Positions 16,565 through 25,169 of a stretch of DNA of 32,469 nt are shown piece by piece (the stretch's first letter is position 1; each line of letters starts with the position of its first letter). The stretch is from the NCBI GenBank assembly GCA_002690995.1, contig NZGS01000016.1:1-32469 (forward strand), in the 5' to 3' direction. This DNA is from Rhodospirillaceae bacterium. GTDB lineage: Bacteria > Pseudomonadota > Alphaproteobacteria > Thalassobaculales > Thalassobaculaceae. The translations under genes and the position numbers were made by a program. The notes under the pieces are model-generated. The model was not told the DNA's origin, made no database searches, and was given only the letters and a program-made list of their open reading frames with translations.

Positions 16565-17710
16565 CTATCGGAATCGTAGATTTTTTCTGGATAACTCTGC
16601 TATCGATTTGACCCCCATCAAACGCATGTCTCGCTCGATTTCCTGTTTCATTAGAGTCAACGCTCTCTCGACGCCCGCCTGTCCGGCGGCGGCCAAAGCA
16701 TACAAATAAAACCGTCCGCCTCCAACGGCCTTTGCCCCAAGTGAAAGAGCTTTCAGAACATGTGTGCCACGTTGCACACCACTGTCCATGATGACATCTA
16801 TTTTGTCGCCCGCGGAGTCTACAATTTCTGCTAACTGGTCAAATGGAGAGCGTGAACCATCTAATTGCCTACCACCATGATTGGACACAACGATACCCTT
16901 GCAGCCAATTTCTGCAGCACGCTTTGCATCATCGGCACTCATCACGCCTTTTAGGCAGAATTGCCCATCCCAGAATTCAACCATCTCTTCAACATCTTTC
17001 CAGTTCATGGTTGGGTCTAACATTTCCGTAAAATAACTTCCTATCGAAAGTGCACCCCCGGACATATCCACAAAATCATCCAACTGAGGAAGGGCAAATT
17101 TAGGATGAGTGAGATAATTTATTCCCCACATTGGTTTGATAGCAAATTGCATAATACCGGCTAATGTCAATTTGAAGGGAATTGAAAACCCAGTTCGCAA
17201 ATCCCTCTCTCTATTTCCTCCAGTAATTGTATCCACTGTAAGCATCATTACTTCGACGCCCGCTTCTTTGGCGCTTTCAAGCATTGCTTTATTTAAGCCA
17301 CGATCTTTATGAAAATAAAACTGATAGCATTGAGGTGTCTTAAATTTATTTCTTATCTCTGTTAGACTTACTGTCCCAAGCGAGGAAACACCAAACATAG
17401 TACCAAATTTTTCAGCAGCAGCTGCGACGGCGTTTTCTCCATCGTGATGGAATAGTCGCTGCAAAGCCGTTGGCGAACAATAGATTGGCAACTGAATTTT
17501 CTGGCCCAACACCTCAACCGACATATCAATTTCATCAGTACCTTGTAATATATTGGGGATCAAATCGCAGTCATCAAAACTTTGCGTGTTCCTTTGATAG
17601 GTTTTCTCATCATCAGCTGCACCGTCAATATAGTTGAATATTGGACTAGGCAGTCTTTTTTTTGCCAACTTCCTAAAATCCATGAAATTGTGACAATCTG
17701 ATAATCTCAT
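16565..17710 (-). CDS. FMN-dependent alpha-hydroxy-acid oxidase/dehydrogenase (LldD-like)
   Basis: TIM-barrel flavoprotein that oxidises a 2-hydroxy acid such as L-lactate, glycolate or mandelate to the 2-oxo acid. The catalytic histidine is H278 in SNHGGRQLDGSRSPFDQL, the FMN-contact lysine is near K254, and the flavin-phosphate region DSGVQRGTHVLKALSLGAKA follows. The family N-terminal block NYIDGAADDEKTYQRN is present, as is the barrel motif QCYQFYFHKD. Its 381 residues match the family. An AGG seven bases before the ATG supports the start. The exact substrate is unclear; LldD (L-lactate, quinone-linked) is the closest well-known type. It is transcribed away from cbiX and followed directly by the ArgO gene. 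Confidence 0.9.
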   Translation of the reverse strand: MRLSDCHNFMDFRKLAKKRLPSPIFNYIDGAADDEKTYQRNTQSFDDCDLIPNILQGTDEIDMSVEVLGQKIQLPIYCSPTALQRLFHHDGENAVAAAAEKFGTMFGVSSLGTVSLTEIRNKFKTPQCYQFYFHKDRGLNKAMLESAKEAGVEVMMLTVDTITGGNRERDLRTGFSIPFKLTLAGIMQFAIKPMWGINYLTHPKFALPQLDDFVDMSGGALSIGSYFTEMLDPTMNWKDVEEMVEFWDGQFCLKGVMSADDAKRAAEIGCKGIVVSNHGGRQLDGSRSPFDQLAEIVDSAGDKIDVIMDSGVQRGTHVLKALSLGAKAVGGGRFYLYALAAAGQAGVERALTLMKQEIERDMRLMGVKSIAELSRKNLRFR

Positions 17711-17910
17711 TTGAAAACCTATTCCAAGATTTGTACTAGCTAATGACTTGTTTAACGAAAGTATGTCGAATATTCAATTGCAAGTCATGAATAATCTAAC
17801 AAAACCACCCATATGGAAGTTTCCGATTTACGTCCATTCAATAATTGAGCTGACACCTTTTATTCGCAGCCGCGACTTAGTATAACATTCGTTGAGACTT
17901 ATTGCATGAT

Positions 17911-17914
17911 AGGA
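17911..17914 (+). promoter_or_regulatory. Ribosome binding site that decides the cbiX start
   Basis: AGGA (within AGGAAAG) lies five bases before the ATG at 17920. It favours that ATG over a TTG at 17902, which would add six residues and has no such site. Confidence 0.6.
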
Positions 17915-17919
17915 AAGAC

Positions 17920-19008
17920 ATGGAAAAACTTGGCATTATGATTTGCGGCCATGGGAGCCGCTCAAAAACTGCAGAACAGGAATTTGGACTCTTAGCCCGC
18001 GGTTTAAAACAGCGTTTCCCAGAAACACCTGTCGAGTATGGGTTCTTGGAATACTCAGCGCCAAACATTCATATGGGGTTGGACGAACTTCGAAATTCCG
18101 GAGTTAATCACATCGTTGCCGTTCCTGGTATGCTCTTTGCGGCAACACATGCAAAAAACGATATCCCTTCAGTGCTAACAACTTACCAAAAAAAATATCA
18201 ACATCTTAAGATAAGTTACGGTAGAGAATTAGCCTTGCATCCTAAAATGATAGCTGCATTCGAAGCTCGGATACTCCGAGCTTTAGGTCGGGATCATGTA
18301 CATCCGGGAGATCTTTACGATACAATGCTCATCGTTGTCGGTCGAGGAACCTCAGACACATATGCAAATGCCGAAGCTGCAAAATTGACGCGCATCGTGA
18401 CAGAGAATCTTGGTTTTGGGTGGTCTGAGACTGTTTACTCCGGTGTTACTTTTCCATCAGTTGGAAAGGGCCTAGAGATGGCTTTGAAACTTGGATACAA
18501 AGATATAGTAGTAGCACCATATTTCCTATTTTCAGGAAAACTGATCGATCGAATATATAACTATGTTGATCGCGTTGCTTTAACGGCTCCCGACGTAAAC
18601 TTCGTTAAGGCACATTATCTCGCTGACCAGGACCATGTGATTAGCACCTTTGTTGACAGAATTGAGGAGGCGAAAATTGGCTCTCTGAATGAGGACTTTG
18701 ATTTGATGAAATCTTTTAAGGAGCGTTTAATAAAAGGTGAGGTAGATGTTCATCATCACCATGCAGAGTATAAGCCCATAGATACAAATCATGGCAATCA
18801 GAAACTTTCAACGGACGAGCATGGGCACAGTCATGACCACGGGCACAGTCATGACCACGGGCACAGTCACGCTGTTTATAAACATATAGGACATCCAAAT
18901 GGACCAAGGACAATGATTGATCAAGGTGTTTGTGGGTGTTTCATGAGCCAAATTCCTCAGGCTATAGTAGACGAGCAACGCGCAATTCTAGCTAAAGCAT
19001 CAAGTTAG
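17920..19008 (+). CDS. cbiX: Sirohydrochlorin cobaltochelatase CbiX, long form with histidine-rich tail
   Basis: Inserts cobalt into sirohydrochlorin in early (anaerobic-type) cobalamin synthesis. Two tandem CbiX domains are visible: the first begins with the metal-site histidine in CGHGSRSKTAEQEFG, the second with VVGRGTSDTYANAEAAKL near residue 140. After residue 275 comes a tail with HHHH and three HGHSHDH-type repeats, then GVCGCFMS near the end. Long CbiX proteins of other bacteria also carry histidine-rich segments, and some carry an iron-sulfur cluster, so the tail probably stores or delivers metal; the CGC pair could bind iron-sulfur or metal. No other cobalamin genes and no cobalamin riboswitch are visible nearby, and iron chelation for siroheme is a possible alternative role. 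A TATAAC hexamer at 17881-17886 could be a -10 element. Confidence 0.88.
   Translation: MEKLGIMICGHGSRSKTAEQEFGLLARGLKQRFPETPVEYGFLEYSAPNIHMGLDELRNSGVNHIVAVPGMLFAATHAKNDIPSVLTTYQKKYQHLKISYGRELALHPKMIAAFEARILRALGRDHVHPGDLYDTMLIVVGRGTSDTYANAEAAKLTRIVTENLGFGWSETVYSGVTFPSVGKGLEMALKLGYKDIVVAPYFLFSGKLIDRIYNYVDRVALTAPDVNFVKAHYLADQDHVISTFVDRIEEAKIGSLNEDFDLMKSFKERLIKGEVDVHHHHAEYKPIDTNHGNQKLSTDEHGHSHDHGHSHDHGHSHAVYKHIGHPNGPRTMIDQGVCGCFMSQIPQAIVDEQRAILAKASS
18823..18870 (+). repeat. 18-base tandem repeat inside cbiX
   Basis: The unit GGGCACAGTCATGACCAC occurs twice exactly and then as a 12-base partial copy. In frame it encodes the repeated HGHSHD of the histidine-rich tail. The identity of the copies at the DNA level points to recent duplication by slippage, so the copy number may vary between strains. 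Confidence 0.85.
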
Positions 19009-19125
19009 AAATTGGAATTAATTTATTAAATTTTTCAAACTATTATCATCACACTTCCTTTGTATAAATTTCTTTTATATAACTGTGCGGTAATAACATC
19101 AGGGCATAATGACGAGAGAACTATT

Positions 19126-20976
19126 GTGAAAAATTCGAAAACTGTTTTGATTGATAATAATCCAGGTCGTACCGCGCAAACGATCGGTATTGCTAGAGAA
19201 TTAGGGAGCAATATCGAGCTCATACATGAGCCCTCAATAGGTGTGATCGGAAATAAAGGTGACTCCCAATGCTACCTTGGGGTGCAACGCAAGGTCGAGA
19301 TAATCCACGAGCAACTTCGGAAACGGACAGAAACAGGTACAAACCAATTACGGATGCGTCTTGTTCAACCAGAATATACCGTGGCGACATCAGATGGAAT
19401 GCGGAATGGCACAAAGGAAATGCGCTATTCGCTTATAGGACGTGAGGTAACCCATGATTCCGTTTGCGAGCACCTGAGTGCTAGCGGATTGGAAGGAACC
19501 ATAGCTGTCGTGGCTTGTGACAAACCCCCTGTCGGTACTGCGGCTGCAATACTTGAACATAATAAACCTGCTATCATAATGTCGGACGGCCCTATTCGCC
19601 CTGGTATGGATTCCATAACCAAAGAAAGACTAGATATCATATCTGGATTTCAAGTTGCAGGTAGTGAAGATGAAGAACTAAAACACCGGATAGCTTGTGA
19701 GGCTTGTCCTGGTTATGGTAGTTGCGGGGGAATGTTTACATACAACACGATGCAAACATTCTTGGGCGTAATGGGTTTAGAACCACTTCATATGGTCGCA
19801 CCGCCTTCCGATGACCTAAGAAGAGTTGAACAATTTCCAGATGAACTCATCGATTATTTACTACAAATGATAAAGAACAACGTAACTCCCCGTGATATTG
19901 TAAATAGAGACTCAATTCGCAATGCAATGATTGTTGCCATGGCAATTGGAGGGTCTACAAACGTATTATTACATGGACCAGAGATAGCCCGAGCTGCTGG
20001 TTTTGGAGACTTCGCAAAAGATATAATGACACCTCAAGAGTTCAACCATTTATCAGAAAATGTTGTTCCTGTTCTAATTGATGCACGACCGTTCGGAAAT
20101 TACTCGATGGTGGATATCGATGAAAAAGGAGGCATTCAAGTTATTGTCAAAGAACTACTCGATGCGGGACTTTTAAATGGTGATGCAATGACATGCACCG
20201 GCGAAACACTCTCTGAACAGATAAAGAGGTTAAATCCTCCGCCACCTGACGGCAATGTAATTTATACGGTTAAAGAACCATATAAGCCAACCGGCGGCCT
20301 AAGAGTTTTGGGTGGAAATTTATCACCAGAATTCAGCTCTGTCTTAAAATTAGCTGGTGTTGAAGGCGGACTAGAAAATAATGTCTTTGTAGGGACAGCG
20401 AGAGTTTTTGATGGCGAACAAGGACTCTTATATTCTCTAGCAAACGAACCAGAAATTTTTCAAAATGGAGACATGATCATAGTGCGGTACGAAGGTCCAA
20501 GTGGAGCTCCGGGCATGCCAGAGATGTTAGACTCGACTTCGCGTATTACTACACTTTGTAGGGAAAATGATATCGTTGTTGGATTAATGACTGATGGCCG
20601 TTTTTCAGGTGGATCAGTTGGCCTTGTAATTGGGCACGTTGGCCCGGAGGCGGCAATCGGTGGGGAAATCGCACTTATCGAGAATGGCGATGAAATTGTT
20701 ATTGATCTCAATTTAAATGAAATTAATTGTACGCCTTTACAAAATGAGGAAACATTAAATAAGCGGCGTAGTTTATGGAAAGAGACAGTGGAAGCTAATG
20801 GAGGAACCCACCCGTCAATAGGACTAGCTGACACGCGACTTTTGAATAGGATGCGAAGATCAGCGGTGTCTGCCGTTTACGGCGCAGGCATGCACCCGGA
20901 TAGACAGCTATGGGTGAGTGAACCGCGTGATCCGGTAATGACAGAGTTCTCGCCAACAAATAAATATCGTGACTAA
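19126..20976 (+). CDS. IlvD/Edd family dehydratase
   Basis: Iron-sulfur dehydratase of the dihydroxy-acid/phosphogluconate dehydratase family, which converts dihydroxy or sugar acids to 2-keto acids. The cluster cysteines are probably C49 (GDSQC), C131 (VACDKPPVG) and C200 (EACPGYGSCGGMFTYNTM). The C-terminal domain has TDGRFSGGSVGLVIGHVGPEA with the catalytic serine. Several blocks differ from housekeeping IlvD (for example CDKPPVG where CDKNMPG is usual), so a sugar-acid or other hydroxy-acid substrate is as likely as branched-chain precursors. The GTG at 19126 with GAGAG seven bases upstream gives 616 residues; the frame also extends to a TTG at 19060. It follows cbiX by about 117 bases on the same strand. 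Confidence 0.85.
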   Translation: MKNSKTVLIDNNPGRTAQTIGIARELGSNIELIHEPSIGVIGNKGDSQCYLGVQRKVEIIHEQLRKRTETGTNQLRMRLVQPEYTVATSDGMRNGTKEMRYSLIGREVTHDSVCEHLSASGLEGTIAVVACDKPPVGTAAAILEHNKPAIIMSDGPIRPGMDSITKERLDIISGFQVAGSEDEELKHRIACEACPGYGSCGGMFTYNTMQTFLGVMGLEPLHMVAPPSDDLRRVEQFPDELIDYLLQMIKNNVTPRDIVNRDSIRNAMIVAMAIGGSTNVLLHGPEIARAAGFGDFAKDIMTPQEFNHLSENVVPVLIDARPFGNYSMVDIDEKGGIQVIVKELLDAGLLNGDAMTCTGETLSEQIKRLNPPPPDGNVIYTVKEPYKPTGGLRVLGGNLSPEFSSVLKLAGVEGGLENNVFVGTARVFDGEQGLLYSLANEPEIFQNGDMIIVRYEGPSGAPGMPEMLDSTSRITTLCRENDIVVGLMTDGRFSGGSVGLVIGHVGPEAAIGGEIALIENGDEIVIDLNLNEINCTPLQNEETLNKRRSLWKETVEANGGTHPSIGLADTRLLNRMRRSAVSAVYGAGMHPDRQLWVSEPRDPVMTEFSPTNKYRD

Positions 20977-21016
20977 ATTTGATATCTTAAAGAGGTTTGG
21001 TTGCTGGAGAAGTACT

Positions 21017-22033
21017 CTAATCTCTCAGGGCAGGAATAACTTCTTTTGCAAAACGAACTAGTGCTTCATTCGCTTCTTGCCCAAAGTGGTCTGGCCTCGG
21101 TCCAATTACAAATATTCTCTCTATTCCTAACTTCTTTATAGATAATAATCTCTCTATACATTTTTCAGCAGACCCAATCAGTGAAAATCTTTCAATAAAT
21201 TCCATCGGCATCTTTTGAGCATGAGACGCTTCAGCACGACCATGCCGTTTTTTATCATATTCTTTCCCCAAGACATCAAAAACTGTCTGGTCTGTCTGAT
21301 TTATATTGTCTCTATTGGCGCCAGGAATTCCGGTAAAATGCGCGAATATCCCAACGCCAGGACGAACTAATTCAGCAGCCCTATCAATATCATTATGAAT
21401 GCAAATGTTTAAATAGACGCCGAGTGATGGCGGCACCTTTTGATTATCTTTATTTTTATTAACGACCGCTTTTACTTGATCTACACCCCATTTTATTCGC
21501 TCAATATCTGCTCTTAGTGAAAAACTAACACGCTCTCCCAATTCAGCACCCATCGCTATAATTTTTGGACCTGTTGCCGCTACATCTAATGGAACTTTCG
21601 ATAGCTTTGAACCGACCAACCATCTCAACTGGCTATCGTACCCGCTTTTATTTAAAATATCCCCACTTAGGTAACTTTGAAGCTCTGTAATATACGTTTG
21701 GAAAACGTCCGGATTTGCTGGCTTAAACCCTATGTTAAACAAGGAAGAATCACCGCGACCCATACCAATCATTACCCTTCCGCTAGAAACTTCTTGTAAC
21801 GTCGCGGCCGCACTTGCGGTTACCGCCGCGTGACGAGTAATGGGATTTGTAACACCTGGTCCTAATTTCAAACCATTTGTCGCTTTTGCAGCTAGCGTCA
21901 AGGCAATGTACGTTTCATTAGATAAATTTTGCGAGTCCGTTAACGTTAGCCCATCGAAATTCAGCTCTTCACACGTTTTTGCCATACGCTCTACGCCAGA
22001 AGCCGATGGAACACCAAAATGCCAAAATTCCAT
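21017..22033 (-). CDS. LLM class flavin-dependent oxidoreductase (F420- or FMN-type)
   Basis: Luciferase-like TIM-barrel protein related to methylenetetrahydromethanopterin reductase and other F420- or FMN-dependent enzymes. Family blocks are FDGLTLTDSQNLSNETYIALTLAA near the start, TNPITRHAAVTASAAATLQEVSSGRVMIGMGRGD at about residues 60-93, and a C-terminal RFSLIGSAEKCIERLLSIKKLG. The start chosen is an ATG preceded by GGAG at a six-base spacing, giving 338 residues; a GTG five codons upstream is in frame but lacks a site. The substrate is unknown. It lies 46 bases after the flavin oxidoreductase gene on the same strand and converges on the dehydratase gene, with 40 bases between stops. Confidence 0.88.
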   Translation of the reverse strand: MEFWHFGVPSASGVERMAKTCEELNFDGLTLTDSQNLSNETYIALTLAAKATNGLKLGPGVTNPITRHAAVTASAAATLQEVSSGRVMIGMGRGDSSLFNIGFKPANPDVFQTYITELQSYLSGDILNKSGYDSQLRWLVGSKLSKVPLDVAATGPKIIAMGAELGERVSFSLRADIERIKWGVDQVKAVVNKNKDNQKVPPSLGVYLNICIHNDIDRAAELVRPGVGIFAHFTGIPGANRDNINQTDQTVFDVLGKEYDKKRHGRAEASHAQKMPMEFIERFSLIGSAEKCIERLLSIKKLGIERIFVIGPRPDHFGQEANEALVRFAKEVIPALRD

Positions 22034-22039
22034 CAAACA

Positions 22040-22043
22040 CTCC
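22040..22043 (-). promoter_or_regulatory. Ribosome binding site that decides the LLM oxidoreductase start
   Basis: On the minus strand these bases read GGAG, six bases before the ATG at 22033. The site supports the shorter protein starting MEFWHFGVPS over the GTG start at 22048. Confidence 0.55.
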
Positions 22044-22079
22044 ATCACTTTAAATTGTATAATGTGTTACAAAACTAAT

Positions 22080-23447
22080 TTAAAGCTGTCCATCAACAAC
22101 CCATTTCTTGATATCTTCCAAGTATAAGGGATCTTCATAGCGCGAAGGCAGGAAAGCATCAGCATAATCAGGAAGATCTGCGTTCGCTATATGCCGAGCT
22201 AATAACTCTCCTGCTCCACATGCGCTCATTATACCAAATCCTGAGAATGCACCACAGACAAATGCACCTGGTATCTTTAAAGGTCCAATCAACGGACGAT
22301 TCTCCTCAGTTTTTGTGTAGTAGCCGCCATCTACATAAGGTCGTGGCATTGGATCAAAATACTTTTCCAGTCCTGGAACCATCACAGCCATCCCACGTAG
22401 AGTGACGTCAGGTAAATACGGGTCCCATTCGATTGGAAACTTCGGATAGGTGCTGGTTTCACAGTCATAGGTCCAATACATTAGAACTTGATTGCCAGCG
22501 CCAACAGGCCGACCATGCACTCCAGGTGGGAATGTTTTCAACAACCACTCGGTTTCAGGTGACTCTGCAAGATGTGATTTTTCTTCATTAGTCCATGGCA
22601 ATTCAATCGGATCGTTCCAAATGATCAAAGGTGCGTCACGTGGCACAACATTTAACGTGTCTGGCAAACTGATCTTGACATGTTTTTCTACCAGGACGGG
22701 TAGATCCAAGCCTATTTTCTCGAGCGTGTTTTTTAAATGAGGACCAGGTGCCAGAACCAAAGTATCAGTTGCTATGGAGTTTTCTATACCATCTTGCTCT
22801 ATTGTTACACTAGATACTTTCCCACCACTGGTCTCTATCCCAGTAAACTTACCTGTCTGAAATTCGCAACTTTTTTCACGCGCTTTTTCCAGAAGATGCA
22901 TACCTAGTTGCTGCGCACTTAGTGAACCGCATCTTCGCACATGTAGAATAGCTTCCGTGTCCTTATTTAGATACGGGAAAAGGGTTTTAATAGTTTCCTT
23001 ATTTGTTATAAAATCTGATCCATCTTGATCACTGATGGGGCTTTCAAAATTATTTAGTTTGTACTTTGAAAATTTAGTAATTTCCCGAAGACAACCTATA
23101 CCCAACAATTCCGCATCTTTGGCCTGCTTATATAACTGCTCTGCTTCATTGTTATTTTTTGTAACAAATAAATAACCATGCGGTCTCATTTGAAAACTAT
23201 TATTACTTTTAACCGCATGCTCTTCCATTAAGCTAATACTTCTGTTCATTAATGAGAGCATCGCATTGTCTGGTCCACCCCACCAATTTCGATAACATTC
23301 AGTCGATTTGTCACTAGTTAATGAGAGAGGTGCACCTTCGTCGATCAGAAGAACCCTCTTCTGAAACTTGATAGCCAAGGAGTAAGCAGTGGCAATTCCT
23401 GCCATACCTGCACCACAGACAACTACATCATAAAATTTATCCGTCAA
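22080..23447 (-). CDS. FAD-dependent oxidoreductase, DAO family (sarcosine/dimethylglycine oxidase-like)
   Basis: Amine- or amino-acid-oxidising flavoprotein. The FAD dinucleotide motif GAGMAGIATAY is at residues 12-22, followed by a conserved acidic residue in RVLLIDEGAPLS. The DAO-type block RRCGSLSAQQLGMHLLEKA lies near residue 170, and the C-terminal ENRPLIGPLKIPGAFVCGAFSGFGIMSA closes the FAD site. At 455 residues it resembles sarcosine and dimethylglycine oxidoreductases, but the substrate cannot be assigned; the protein has an unusual GGPDNAMLSLMNRSISLMEEH helix that is also seen in related members. The start is TTG at 23447; any later ATG would cut the FAD motif. The LLM oxidoreductase gene follows 46 bases downstream, suggesting a shared operon. 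Confidence 0.85.
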   Translation of the reverse strand: MTDKFYDVVVCGAGMAGIATAYSLAIKFQKRVLLIDEGAPLSLTSDKSTECYRNWWGGPDNAMLSLMNRSISLMEEHAVKSNNSFQMRPHGYLFVTKNNNEAEQLYKQAKDAELLGIGCLREITKFSKYKLNNFESPISDQDGSDFITNKETIKTLFPYLNKDTEAILHVRRCGSLSAQQLGMHLLEKAREKSCEFQTGKFTGIETSGGKVSSVTIEQDGIENSIATDTLVLAPGPHLKNTLEKIGLDLPVLVEKHVKISLPDTLNVVPRDAPLIIWNDPIELPWTNEEKSHLAESPETEWLLKTFPPGVHGRPVGAGNQVLMYWTYDCETSTYPKFPIEWDPYLPDVTLRGMAVMVPGLEKYFDPMPRPYVDGGYYTKTEENRPLIGPLKIPGAFVCGAFSGFGIMSACGAGELLARHIANADLPDYADAFLPSRYEDPLYLEDIKKWVVDGQL

Positions 23448-23516
23448 TCCAATATATCCAACTGAAATTTGGGCAAAAGAGATTTTTATATTCGGTCGAT
23501 ACGACTCTCGACTATT

Positions 23517-23846
23517 TTATATTTTAGGCTCCGCGAAACTATTTACAAGGACTACACCCGAAACTATCAAACACAATCCCAATATCACAGGCCACGGTAA
23601 CCCTTGACCAAAAATAAAATATCCAAGAATAGCTACTGAGAAAACACCTAACCCGCTCCAAGTCGCGTACACCACGGCTAAAGGAAGCGTCTTCACCACT
23701 ACAGTCAAAAGAAATAAAGCGCCAAGATAACATAGCGTCATGATTATAGTTGGTATTGGTTTTGAAAAACTATTTGTTACGGGAAGTAGCATAGTTCCAG
23801 CCACTTCTAACAATATGGCTACTATAAGAAAAAAATAGGTGATCAT
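23517..23846 (-). CDS. SMR family small multidrug/cation transporter
   Basis: Four-helix proton-coupled exporter. The essential glutamate lies in the first helix (IVAILLEVAGTM), and the family motif YATWSGLGV is in the third. Starting at the Met codon at 23846 gives 109 residues and puts the glutamate at position 14, as in EmrE; an ATG four codons upstream (23858) is also possible and neither has an ideal ribosome binding site. SMR proteins export quaternary ammonium compounds, guanidinium or polyamines. The gene lies between the SsuD-like LLM gene and the DAO oxidoreductase gene on the same strand, so it might export a nitrogenous substrate or product of that cluster, as inference. Confidence 0.88.
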   Translation of the reverse strand: MITYFFLIVAILLEVAGTMLLPVTNSFSKPIPTIIMTLCYLGALFLLTVVVKTLPLAVVYATWSGLGVFSVAILGYFIFGQGLPWPVILGLCLIVSGVVLVNSFAEPKI

Positions 23847-23905
23847 GCCTAATATCATAACTCCAATTTTCGACTCGACTTACTAATTATTTTAGGGACA
23901 CAACG

Positions 23906-24982
23906 CTATTTTTTCACTCGTCTCGGATTTTTTTCCTCCAGTAATGGTTTGACCCACTTGCCAAAGCGGATAGCTTCATCATCATGAAGATATCCAGATA
24001 AACAGAAAGAGTGACATCCAATATCAATATAACTTTGAAGTGTCTCTGCACATTGTTCTGGGTTCCCCACAATGACAACTCCGGCACCAGGTCTAGCTTT
24101 CGTTAATCCAGTCCATAGGTTTGGAGCGAGCATTTCTCCATATTCCGCAGATAATTGTTGAACGCGTTGATTTGCTTCCGAACCAGCAAAATGTGTCTTT
24201 ATGATATTCTTTTGATCATCGGTGACATTTTTTATCAACCCTTCAGCTACGGCCCACGCCTCAGATTCCGTTTCTCGGCAGATGATCTGCAGGCGCATGC
24301 CAAAGCCGATCTCGTTTTCCCGTTCATATTTACTTGCCAATGTTCTTATTCGAGCCATGTTACTTTCTATACGGTCAACGGTATCACCCCAAAATAAATG
24401 AACGTGAGCATGCTTTGCCGAGAAATCAGCGGCTTCTGGTGATCCTCCACCAAGGTAAAACTTTGGAAATGGTTTTTGATAAATTTCTGGCCCGATGTGA
24501 GCCTGCTTTAATTTGTAAAATTTTCCATCGTAATCGAGTTTCCCCGTTCCTGACCATAAACCTTTGCAAATTTCAACCTCTTCCATCATCATTTCATACC
24601 GATCATTCTTACTGAGACCGACGCCTTCCGCTATATTTTCAACATCATTTTGTCCCGCAATCAAATTTATTGAAATACGTCCCTTAGTCATCTGGTCAAA
24701 AGTTGCAATCATTTTGGCAAGTAGGACAGGATTGATGTAACCTGGCCGTGCTGCCACAAGCATCTTTATCTTTTCAGTTGCACCCGTTAAAACAGCACTT
24801 GTTAACCAAGCATCCCAGCACGCCGCAGCAACAGGTAGAAGTATATATTCAAATCCATTATCTTCTGCCGCCTTAACAACACGTTTAAACATTTCTGGCG
24901 AAGGTGGTATTTGTTGAGCAACCGCATAATCAAGTGTGTCGCCGCGGGTTGGTAAAAACCAACCAAACTCCAAATCATTCAT
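23906..24982 (-). CDS. LLM class monooxygenase, SsuD-like (FMNH2-dependent alkanesulfonate monooxygenase family)
   Basis: Luciferase-like FMNH2-dependent monooxygenase. The sequence follows SsuD closely in layout: FGWFLPTRGDTLDYA at the start, LPVAAACWDAWL near residue 50, KMLVAARPGYINPVLLAKMIATFDQMTKGRISINLIAGQ at 73-111, GGGSPEAADFSAKHAHVHLFWGD near residue 177-199, and PNLWTGLTKARPGAGVVIVG towards the end. SsuD releases sulfite from alkanesulfonates; this relative may act on a sulfonate or on another carbon-sulfur or carbon-nitrogen compound. A flavin reductase gene (SsuE) is not adjacent. Length 358 is normal. The 130-base AT-rich gap upstream, before the sulfatase 3' end, shows no clear promoter. 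Confidence 0.88.
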   Translation of the reverse strand: MNDLEFGWFLPTRGDTLDYAVAQQIPPSPEMFKRVVKAAEDNGFEYILLPVAAACWDAWLTSAVLTGATEKIKMLVAARPGYINPVLLAKMIATFDQMTKGRISINLIAGQNDVENIAEGVGLSKNDRYEMMMEEVEICKGLWSGTGKLDYDGKFYKLKQAHIGPEIYQKPFPKFYLGGGSPEAADFSAKHAHVHLFWGDTVDRIESNMARIRTLASKYERENEIGFGMRLQIICRETESEAWAVAEGLIKNVTDDQKNIIKTHFAGSEANQRVQQLSAEYGEMLAPNLWTGLTKARPGAGVVIVGNPEQCAETLQSYIDIGCHSFCLSGYLHDDEAIRFGKWVKPLLEEKNPRRVKK

Positions 24983-25112
24983 ATCTAAAACTTTCTCTTT
25001 ACAGCACGTGGCCCTTTAATCCTATCTTTTACCAAACCCCAAATAAATAACCTCTTTTTTTACTTGAGCCTGTCCGTTCAGCTATTACTTCTTTGCTTAT
25101 TGTTTTTCTAAT

Positions 25113-25169
25113 TTATCTCTCACTTATCCATTCAAATAACTTTCTAAACAATCGTTCCCGTGTCTCCGA
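25113..25169 (-). pseudogene. Intact 18-codon coding remnant downstream of the sulfatase stop
   Basis: Directly after the TAG that ends the sulfatase, the same frame continues for 18 sense codons encoding SETRERLFRKLFEWISER and then meets TAA at 25113-25115. The composition is that of an amphipathic C-terminal helix such as usually ends sulfatases after the ENDPKELNDLG motif. It looks like the original 3' end of the gene cut off by a TAC or TAT to TAG change. Confidence 0.55.

Noticed and set aside
17711-17919. Possible cobalamin riboswitch upstream of cbiX
   Set aside because: The 209-base divergent region has no recognisable B12 box or the expected GC-rich helices; it is AT-rich with only a possible -10 hexamer.
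18823-18870. Short direct repeats as a CRISPR or regulatory array
   Set aside because: The repeats are contiguous without spacers, in frame, and encode the HGHSHD units of the CbiX tail.
18716-18913. Antisense frame across the CbiX tail as a separate cysteine- and histidine-rich protein
   Set aside because: It is the reverse-strand shadow of the tandem repeat in cbiX and has no ribosome binding site or family match.
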